From Oscillospiraceae bacterium (lineage in GTDB: Bacteria; Bacillota; Clostridia; Oscillospirales; Oscillospiraceae): a stretch of DNA of 5,427 nucleotides. The translations under genes were made by a program, and so were the position numbers. The notes under the pieces are model-generated. The model was given only the letters and a program-made list of their open reading frames with translations. It did no database searches and had not been told where the DNA came from. Location of the stretch: NCBI GenBank assembly GCA_024404735.1, contig JAKSPP010000097.1:1-5427 (forward strand), in the 5' to 3' direction. Each line of letters starts with the position of its first letter. Within the stretch, counting starts at the first letter, position 1. Shown here one piece after another: positions 1-4,858 of this stretch.

Positions 1-1
1 A

Positions 2-439
2 TACGGAAATCCCGATACAAGCAGTGAGCTTCAGGCCGTTATCGCCTACTTCGGATGCCACGATATATCAAGAGACTTCGGTGACTACTATGCCGAATCC
101 GGAGTTAAATGCATTCCCCTTCGCGTTGAGGGTCAGCCCAGCTTTGAGCAGATGGCCTTCAATAACGAATCTGCCCCCAATCTTGCACCTCTGTGCTGCC
201 CCTTCAATTACATCACAAAGAGCTTTCCTCCCGCAATAATTCTGCACGGAATAATCGATGCAATCGTCCCCTACCAGCACAGTGTTATCCTTGCCGAAAA
301 GATTAAAGAGGTCTGCGGCGAGGACAGAGCAGAGCTTCATCTCTACGAGGACAGAAACCACGAGGACATTGATTTCCTTTCCGAGGAAAGCAGTGACCTT
401 TGCGTTGAATTCCTTGACAGAGTATTCGGAAGAAAATAA
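2..439 (+). CDS. Alpha/beta hydrolase, acetyl-esterase/lipase type (3' part only)
   Basis: This is the last 145 codons of a serine hydrolase; the start and the nucleophile GxSxG elbow lie left of the window. The visible part matches the C-terminal half of acetyl-esterase/lipase (COG0657-like, feruloyl-esterase-like) alpha/beta hydrolases. It has a strand followed by a FPPAIILHGIIDAIVPY segment, where the Asp at 257-259 fits the acid of the catalytic triad, and then LHLYEDRNHED, where the His at 359-361 fits the catalytic base. Families of this type usually read HGTxDxxVP; here the Thr is Ile, a mild change. No membrane segment is seen in this part. An ATG at 152 opens a shorter frame but homology continues upstream of it, so it is internal. 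The gene ends in TAA and is followed 27 bases later by a terminator, so it is the last gene of its transcript. The substrate cannot be told from this fragment; a peptidase of the S9 family is a less likely alternative. Confidence 0.8.
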   Translation, partial: YGNPDTSSELQAVIAYFGCHDISRDFGDYYAESGVKCIPLRVEGQPSFEQMAFNNESAPNLAPLCCPFNYITKSFPPAIILHGIIDAIVPYQHSVILAEKIKEVCGEDRAELHLYEDRNHEDIDFLSEESSDLCVEFLDRVFGRK

Positions 440-466
440 GCTTTTTTATCCCTATATGATTTCACG

Positions 467-499
467 AATCCGCAGTCTTTATTTAGGCTGCGGATTTTT
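467..499 (+). terminator. Intrinsic terminator after the hydrolase gene
   Basis: A stem of 9 perfect pairs (AATCCGCAG at 467-475 with CTGCGGATT at 488-496) extends inward by a T-G wobble and two more pairs to leave a 6-base loop. The 3' arm runs straight into TTTTT at 495-499, with a further T-run after one or two C residues. This is a classic Rho-independent terminator and it separates the hydrolase from the EF-G-like gene. Confidence 0.88.
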
Positions 500-597
500 C
501 CTTTTTACGGGAAGACCGTGGATGTAAACCCGATTCCCCAAATCGGAAGATATTACAATTATCTAAGCTTATTTTTGGTTACCCCGCTAAACTTAAG

Positions 598-624
598 CAT
601 AAAGCAAATAATTTCTTGCTTATG
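598..624. promoter_or_regulatory. Imperfect dyad over the -35 box of the EF-G-like gene (possible operator)
   Basis: CATA-AGCAA at 598-607, with one bulged A at 602, is the inverse of TTGCTTATG at 616-624, with an 8-base AT-rich spacer. The right arm includes the predicted -35 hexamer. The dyad lies upstream of the predicted transcription start, so it would act as DNA and not as an RNA hairpin. It could be a repressor or activator site, or a chance repeat in AT-rich sequence. Confidence 0.25.
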
Positions 625-644
625 GGGGCACAGTGTTGTATAAT
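616..644 (+). promoter_or_regulatory. SigA-type promoter for the EF-G-like gene
   Basis: A perfect -10 box TATAAT at 639-644 is preceded, after a 17-base spacer, by TTGCTT at 616-621, which matches the first three bases of the -35 consensus TTGACA. Transcription would start near 651 and give a leader of about 70 bases. I see no terminator-antiterminator pair or riboswitch-like fold in that leader. Confidence 0.7.
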
Positions 645-721
645 ATCGCAGTACGAGTGTTTTATGCGCCCGTCATACTGTACATTATTGTATTTACACT
701 ATATAAGGAGCGAAAAAACCA

Positions 722-2794
722 ATGACCACGATGATTACCAAGAATATCCGAAACATCTGCTTCCTTGGTCACAGCGGAAGCGGAAAGACCGCTCTTGCAG
801 AGAGCCTTCTTTACATGACCGGAGCTATCGACCGTATCGGCAAGGGTGCCGACGGAAATACCGTCTGCGACTTCGACCCCGAAGAAATCAAGCGTCAGAT
901 TTCCATTGCCACCTCTGTTGCTCCCATTGAGTACAACGGCTGCAAGATTAACGTTCTCGACACCCCGGGTAACTTCGACTTCTCCGGCGCTGTTATGGAA
1001 GCTCTTCGTGCCGCAGACGCAGCAGTTATCGTTTGCTCTGCCAAGGACGGAATTACCGTCGGTCTTGAGAAGGCATGGAAGTACTGTGAAGAGCGCGATA
1101 TGCCCCGCTTCATCTACATCTCCAAGCTCGATGAGGACAACAGCGATTACAACGCAATGTTCGCAGCTCTCCGTGAGCGTTTCGGCAACAAGGTTGCTCC
1201 TATGGTAGTTCCCATCCTCGATGACAACAAGAAGGCCACAGGTATTCTTGACGTTCTTAACAAGCGTGCATTTGAGATGCAGAATCTCAAGCGCGTTGAG
1301 ATTGATATTCCCGACAGCAAGAAGTCTGTTGTTGAAGAGTTCAACAACGCTCTTAAGGAGTCCGTTGCAGAGACCAGCGAAGAGGCTATGGACAAGTTCT
1401 TCAACGGCGAGGACTTCACCTACGCCGAGATGGTTAACGGTCTTAAGACCGGTGTTGAGGACCTGAGCATGTTCCCCGTATTCTGCGGAAGCGCCGTAAA
1501 CTGCCTTGGTTCTCTTATGCTTATGGACTGCATTCTTGCTCTCCTCCCCGACCCCTCCGAAGGAAATGCACACAAGTCCACCCTCGCCTCCGGCGAATCC
1601 GAGGACTTCGTTGTTGCTCCCGGCGGTGTTCCCACTGCCTTCGTATTCAAGACAGTTTCCGACCAGTACGGCAAGTACTCCTTCATTAAGGTTATGTCCG
1701 GTTCCATCACCTCCGATACTCCCCTTGTTAACGCACGCACCGGCGAAACCGAGAAGCTCGGCCGTCTGTACCTTGTCCGCGGCAAGAAGTACGAAGAGGT
1801 CAAGAGCCTCAACTGCGGCGATATCGGCGCAATCGGCAAGATGGATAAGGTTAAGACCGGCGATACCCTCTGTGATTCCAGAAAGGTCATTTCCCTTAAG
1901 AGCATCCCCTACCAGGCTCCCTGCTACTCCATTGCTATGCTTGCAAAGGTCAAGGGTCAGGAGGATAAGGTTGCAACAGGTCTTATCCGTCTGAATGAAG
2001 AGGATCCCTCCTTCAAGTTTGAGACCAATGCCGAGACCAAGCAGATGGTCGTTACCGGTATGGGCGATATCCAGATTGAAGTTCTCCGCTCCAAGCTCAA
2101 GGCCCGTTTCTCCGTTGAGACCGACGTTGCTCCCGCAAAGGTTGCATACCGTGAGAAGATTAAGGGCAAGGTTGAGGCACACGGCCGTCACAAGAAGCAG
2201 TCCGGTGGTTCCGGTCAGTTCGGTGATGTATGGATTCGCTTCGAGCCCCAGGATGAGCAGGACGATATGATTTTCGCCGAGGAAGTCTTCGGTGGCTCTG
2301 TTCCCAGAAACTTCTTCCCCTCCGTTGAGAAGGGACTCCGCAATGCAGTTGTTAAGGGCGTTCTCGCCGGCTATCCCCTTGTCGGTCTGAAGGCAACCCT
2401 TTACGATGGCTCCTACCATCCCGTTGACTCCAACGATATGGCATTCCAGACCGCAGCCCGCATTGCATATCAGGAGGGTATTCCTCAGGCAAAGCCCACC
2501 ATTCTCGAGCCTATCGGTCTCCTTAAGGTTACCATCCCCGATGCAAACCTCGGTGACATTATGTCCGACATTTCCTCCAAGCGCCGTGGTACCGTTCTCG
2601 GTATGAACGCCGAAGGCGGAATGCAGATTGTTGAGGCTGAGGTTCCCATGGCCGAGATGGGCTCCTACACCATCGACCTCCGCTCCATGACTCAGGGACG
2701 CGGCTCCTTCACCTGCGAGTTCGTTCGTTACGAGGAAGCTCCCGCAAACGTACAGCAGAAGGTTATTGAGGAAGCAAAGAAGGCAGAGGCATAA
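722..2794 (+). CDS. EF-G-like translational GTPase (EF-G paralogue, FusA2-type)
   Basis: The 690-residue protein has the full EF-G layout: G domain with a G' insertion (about 1-285), domain II (about 295-385), domain III, domain IV (about 476-595) and domain V (from about 596). GTPase motifs visible are the P-loop GHSGSGKT (16-23), DTPG (80-83), SKLD (134-137, for NKxD) and GSA (256-258). Domain IV carries KKQSGGSGQFG (491-501) and YHPVDSNDMAF (565-575), whose H566 matches the tip histidine of EF-G. It is not canonical EF-G: that starts with AHIDAGKTT and has RGIT and DTPGH, whereas here these are GHSGSGKT, RQIS (58-61) and DTPGN. The pattern fits the EF-G-like group known in Clostridia and as EF-G-2/FusA2 elsewhere, whose role is not settled; it would bind the ribosome in the cytoplasm. 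Start 722 has AAGGAG 11 bases upstream; ATG 731 would sit too far away. Codon choice is strongly biased, suggesting high expression. It is a single-gene unit. A Tet(M)-type ribosomal protection protein is unlikely. Confidence 0.93.
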   Translation: MTTMITKNIRNICFLGHSGSGKTALAESLLYMTGAIDRIGKGADGNTVCDFDPEEIKRQISIATSVAPIEYNGCKINVLDTPGNFDFSGAVMEALRAADAAVIVCSAKDGITVGLEKAWKYCEERDMPRFIYISKLDEDNSDYNAMFAALRERFGNKVAPMVVPILDDNKKATGILDVLNKRAFEMQNLKRVEIDIPDSKKSVVEEFNNALKESVAETSEEAMDKFFNGEDFTYAEMVNGLKTGVEDLSMFPVFCGSAVNCLGSLMLMDCILALLPDPSEGNAHKSTLASGESEDFVVAPGGVPTAFVFKTVSDQYGKYSFIKVMSGSITSDTPLVNARTGETEKLGRLYLVRGKKYEEVKSLNCGDIGAIGKMDKVKTGDTLCDSRKVISLKSIPYQAPCYSIAMLAKVKGQEDKVATGLIRLNEEDPSFKFETNAETKQMVVTGMGDIQIEVLRSKLKARFSVETDVAPAKVAYREKIKGKVEAHGRHKKQSGGSGQFGDVWIRFEPQDEQDDMIFAEEVFGGSVPRNFFPSVEKGLRNAVVKGVLAGYPLVGLKATLYDGSYHPVDSNDMAFQTAARIAYQEGIPQAKPTILEPIGLLKVTIPDANLGDIMSDISSKRRGTVLGMNAEGGMQIVEAEVPMAEMGSYTIDLRSMTQGRGSFTCEFVRYEEAPANVQQKVIEEAKKAEA

Positions 2795-2826
2795 TCGCTG
2801 CCACTCCCGAAGAGCAATACAATTTC

Positions 2827-2856
2827 ATCCCTCCGGAGAAATTCGGAGGGATTTTT
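2827..2856 (+). terminator. Intrinsic terminator after the EF-G-like gene
   Basis: ATCCCTCCG at 2827-2835 pairs perfectly with CGGAGGGAT at 2844-2852 across an 8-base loop, and TTTTT follows at 2852-2856. It begins 32 bases after the stop codon of the EF-G-like gene and ends that transcript before the symporter promoter. Confidence 0.9.
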
Positions 2857-2898
2857 ACGCAGTCATCTTTAAATTATTTATAAAAAACAGTGAATCTA

Positions 2899-2927
2899 TA
2901 GACGATTGTTTTTTGATGTGGTATAAT
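2899..2927 (+). promoter_or_regulatory. Extended -10 promoter for the symporter gene
   Basis: A perfect TATAAT at 2922-2927 is preceded directly by TGG (2919-2921), giving the TGn extended -10 element. TAGACG at 2899-2904 matches four of six bases of the -35 consensus with a 17-base spacer. The start would be near 2934, leaving a leader of only about 25 bases that holds the ribosome binding site, so there is little room for leader-based control. Confidence 0.75.
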
Positions 2928-2957
2928 AAGCCACCATTTTGAAAAGAGGTTTTCTGT

Positions 2958-4136
2958 ATGAAGAAAATATTAAAAAGTCTTCCCTTCAGACTTCTCCTTG
3001 CACTTGTAATCGGCATTGTTCTCGGACGTCTGTTCAATGAAGGCCCCATGAAGGTTGTTGTTACAATCCAGTATGTTCTGGGTCAGCTCATCACCTTCTG
3101 CGTTCCCCTTATTGTTCTCGGCTTTATCACCCCGTCCATTACAAAGCTCGGTAACAGCGCTTCAAAGCTCCTTGGCTTTGCAGTTCTCATTGCTTATGTT
3201 TCCTCCATCCTTGCAGCATTCATGAGCACCGGAGCCGGCTATCTTCTTATCCCCCACCTTTCCATCGCAACAGATGTCGAGGGCTTAAGAGAGCTTCCCG
3301 AAGTAGTTTTCCAGCTTAACATTCCCCAGATTATGAATGTTATGAGCGCTCTTGTTCTCAGCATTCTCATCGGCCTTGCAGCAACCTGGACAAAGTCCAA
3401 GCTTACCTGCGACCTTCTTGCCGAGTTCCAGAGCATCGTTCTCAAGATTGTCAGCAGTGTTATCATCCCCGTTCTCCCCTTCTACATTGCCGCAACCTTC
3501 TGCTCTCTCAGCTACGAGGGCATGATTACCTCCCAGCTCCCCGTCTTCCTCAAGATTATCATTATCGTTATGATAGGCCACTACATCTGGCTTGCCGTTC
3601 TTTACCTTGTTGCCGGTGCATACTCCAGAAAGAATCCCATTGAGGTTGTAAAGCACTACGGCCCCGCATATCTGACCGCAGTCGGAACAATGTCCTCCGC
3701 AGCTACTCTGGCAGTCGCACTCAGCGGTGCAAGAAAGTCCTCCGTTCTCAGACAGGATATGGTTGACTTCGGCGTTCCTCTCTTCGCAAACATTCACCTC
3801 TGCGGTTCTGTTCTTACCGAGGTATTCTTCTGCATGACCATTTCCCAGATGCTTTACGGTCATCTCCCCAGCATCGGAACAATGATTCTTTTCTGCATGC
3901 TCCTCGGTATTTTTGCAATCGGAGCTCCCGGTGTGCGCGGCGGGTCCGTTATGCCATCTCTCGGCCTTATCACCGGCGTTCTTGCCTTCGATAGTGCGGG
4001 AGCAGCACTTCTGCTTGCAATTTTTGCACTTCAGGACAGCTTCGGAACTGCCTGCAACGTAACAGGCGACGGTGCTCTTACCCTTATGCTCACCGGCTTT
4101 GCCGACAAGCACAAGCTCAACGAGGGTGCAAAATAA
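2958..4136 (+). CDS. Dicarboxylate/amino acid:cation symporter family (SLC1/DAACS) transporter, substrate uncertain
   Basis: This 392-residue, very hydrophobic protein has the glutamate-transporter fold: about six N-terminal membrane helices, then hairpin HP1, TM7, hairpin HP2 and TM8. Signature segments are GTMSSAATLAV in HP1 (243-253), NIHLCGS in TM7 (278-284, where the family usually has NMDGT), GAPGVRGGSVM in HP2 (322-332) and DSFGTACNVTGD in TM8 (360-371). By eye, D360, T364, N367 and D371 match GltPh D394, T398, N401 and D405, but GltPh R397, which grips the acidic side chain, is G363. Acidic substrates are therefore unlikely; a neutral amino acid or another small substrate is more likely. 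It is slightly shorter than GltPh (about 420 residues). The family works as trimers in the cytoplasmic membrane using ion gradients. AGAGG at 2945-2949 lies 8 bases before the ATG, and the gene ends in tandem TAATAA. It has its own promoter and terminator, so the neighbours give no hint of the substrate. Confidence 0.9.
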   Translation: MKKILKSLPFRLLLALVIGIVLGRLFNEGPMKVVVTIQYVLGQLITFCVPLIVLGFITPSITKLGNSASKLLGFAVLIAYVSSILAAFMSTGAGYLLIPHLSIATDVEGLRELPEVVFQLNIPQIMNVMSALVLSILIGLAATWTKSKLTCDLLAEFQSIVLKIVSSVIIPVLPFYIAATFCSLSYEGMITSQLPVFLKIIIIVMIGHYIWLAVLYLVAGAYSRKNPIEVVKHYGPAYLTAVGTMSSAATLAVALSGARKSSVLRQDMVDFGVPLFANIHLCGSVLTEVFFCMTISQMLYGHLPSIGTMILFCMLLGIFAIGAPGVRGGSVMPSLGLITGVLAFDSAGAALLLAIFALQDSFGTACNVTGDGALTLMLTGFADKHKLNEGAK

Positions 4137-4174
4137 TAAGACGCATCTTCCTATAATAATATTAATATGATATA

Positions 4175-4213
4175 AAAATACCGCGACGGGCACAAAGCCG
4201 TCGCGGTATTTTT
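4175..4213. terminator. Bidirectional intrinsic terminator between convergent genes
   Basis: AAAATACCGCGACGG (4175-4189) and CCGTCGCGGTATTTT (4198-4212) form a perfect 15-pair stem with an 8-base loop. The plus strand leaves the GC-rich stem into TATTTTTG followed by more T. The minus strand leaves it into TATTTTTATA. It therefore fits termination of both the symporter transcript and the convergent DUF3237 gene, whose stop codon is 12 bases from the stem. Confidence 0.92.
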
Positions 4214-4224
4214 GTTTTTATGCT

Positions 4225-4698
4225 TTATTTTTCAACCATATAATAATGAATGACAACAGTATCCGGAGTTCTCTCTGCCTTGCAGAGGAATACATTTCTC
4301 TCCATCCAGCGAAGAGAATCATCATAGGCCTCGATTTTCGGGGTTGTAACAAAATAATAGAGGCTCGGGTCTACAAAGCCACCGTTTAATACGACCTGTG
4401 TGTACTCGGGGGGAACTGTTCTTATTCCGTTATTCTCAATATAGAAGCTTCTTCCGTCATCAAGGCGGATTCCGTATCTTGCAGAGAGCTCTGCCACTCC
4501 GTTTGGACGGATGACCTGACTGTCAACCGTGCAGGGAAGCGTTACTCCCGTAAATGCCTTTCCGTCGGGGTCAACTCCCTCTACCGTACCTTTGGGGCAG
4601 TTAATAAGCTGTCTGCGGCCGTTAACATTATCCTGACCTACTAAAACGGGCTTATCTGCAGTAACACTGACTGTGAACATGAGCTTTGCTTCAACCAT
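4225..4698 (-). CDS. DUF3237/UPF0311 family protein of unknown function
   Basis: The 157-residue protein matches the small DUF3237 (UPF0311) family along its whole length. The order of landmarks is an N-terminal strand (MFTVSVTADKPVLVG, 7-21), GRRQLINCPKGTVEG (27-41), VDSQVIRPNGVAELSARYGI (58-77), DDGRSFYIENNGIR (80-93), a YYFVTTPKIEA segment (114-124), and a C-terminal WMERNVFLCKAERTPDTVVIHYY (131-153). Length is typical for the family. No signal peptide or membrane helix is visible, so it is expected in the cytoplasm. The biochemical role of the family is not established, and I do not assign one. The start is supported by GAGGAGAG on the minus strand with AGGAG at 4709-4705, 6 bases before the ATG. 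The gene converges on the symporter and diverges from the aldo/keto reductase, with which it may share control. Codon use is less biased than in the EF-G-like gene (AGA, ACA, GTA, GGA and TTA occur), suggesting modest expression. Confidence 0.85.
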   Translation of the reverse strand: MVEAKLMFTVSVTADKPVLVGQDNVNGRRQLINCPKGTVEGVDPDGKAFTGVTLPCTVDSQVIRPNGVAELSARYGIRLDDGRSFYIENNGIRTVPPEYTQVVLNGGFVDPSLYYFVTTPKIEAYDDSLRWMERNVFLCKAERTPDTVVIHYYMVEK

Positions 4699-4731
4699 AG
4701 TACTCTCCTCGCCTTCTGTATTTTTATTCCC

Positions 4732-4745
4732 TAAAAGGGCTTTTA
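4732..4745. repeat. Small perfect inverted repeat at the start of the DUF3237 transcript
   Basis: TAAAAG at 4732-4737 and CTTTTA at 4740-4745 form a perfect dyad around a central GG. On the minus strand it covers roughly +1 to +14 of the predicted DUF3237 transcript, a common place for a repressor operator. It is short and could be chance. Confidence 0.25.
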
Positions 4746-4752
4746 TGCTGTT

Positions 4753-4781
4753 ATTATACTGAAATCAGGGGCAAAATGCAA
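4753..4781 (-). promoter_or_regulatory. SigA-type promoter for the DUF3237 gene (minus strand)
   Basis: Read on the minus strand, a perfect TATAAT lies at 4758-4753 and TTGCAT at 4781-4776, with a 17-base spacer. The -35 matches only the TTG of the consensus. Transcription would start near 4746, giving a leader of about 48 bases before the ATG at 4698. Confidence 0.6.
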
Positions 4782-4804
4782 GAAAATACTATTTTTCTGT
4801 TGCA
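4777..4804. promoter_or_regulatory. Dyad between the two divergent -35 boxes (possible shared operator)
   Basis: TGCAAGAAAA at 4777-4786 is mirrored by TTTTCT at 4793-4798 and, after a 2-base slip, TGCA at 4801-4804, around a 6-base centre. The dyad overlaps both outward-facing -35 boxes, so a protein bound here could affect both genes. The AT-rich composition makes chance symmetry possible. Confidence 0.3.
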
Positions 4805-4827
4805 AAATCATAATATTATGTTATTAT
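4800..4827 (+). promoter_or_regulatory. SigA-type promoter for the aldo/keto reductase gene
   Basis: TTGCAA at 4800-4805 and TATTAT at 4822-4827 are separated by 16 bases. TATTAT at 4814-4819 is a competing -10 but has no -35 at a usual distance. The leader would be about 25 bases and holds the ribosome binding site. Confidence 0.5.
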
Positions 4828-4843
4828 CAGATTAATTGATAAA

Positions 4844-4849
4844 AGGAGG
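4844..4849 (+). promoter_or_regulatory. Ribosome binding site that fixes the aldo/keto reductase start
   Basis: A full AGGAGG lies 9 bases before the ATG at 4859. No other in-frame start nearby has such a site, so the start is well supported even though the gene is cut at its 3' end. Confidence 0.85.
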
Positions 4850-4858
4850 ACTTTGATT

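Noticed and set aside
530..546. Small hairpin CCGATT-CCCCA-AATCGG
   Set aside because: Only six pairs with no T-run after it, located upstream of the promoter; no role can be supported.
564..571. Palindrome TAAGCTTA in the intergenic region
   Set aside because: Eight bases is within chance in AT-rich sequence, and it is not positioned on a promoter element.
651..721. Possible riboswitch or attenuator in the leader of the EF-G-like gene
   Set aside because: The leader is only about 70 bases; the best pairing found is AGTGT with ACACT (656-660 and 696-700), with no terminator hairpin or known aptamer motif.
662..2419. A 585-codon open frame on the minus strand opposite the EF-G-like gene
   Set aside because: It is in exact codon register with the sense gene and stays open only because the sense gene avoids TTA, CTA and TCA codons. 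Its product resembles no protein I recognise and is low in complexity.
722..2794. Tetracycline-resistance ribosomal protection protein (Tet(M)/Tet(O) type)
   Set aside because: The P-loop GHSGSGKT, DTPGN and EF-G-type domain IV loops fit the EF-G-like group; Tet(M) proteins keep AHVDAGKTT and have different domain IV tips. No mobile-element context is present.
3285..4193. A 302-codon open frame on the minus strand opposite the symporter gene
   Set aside because: It has the same codon-register effect as above, with no plausible ribosome binding site or recognisable product, and it also reads through the shared terminator stem.
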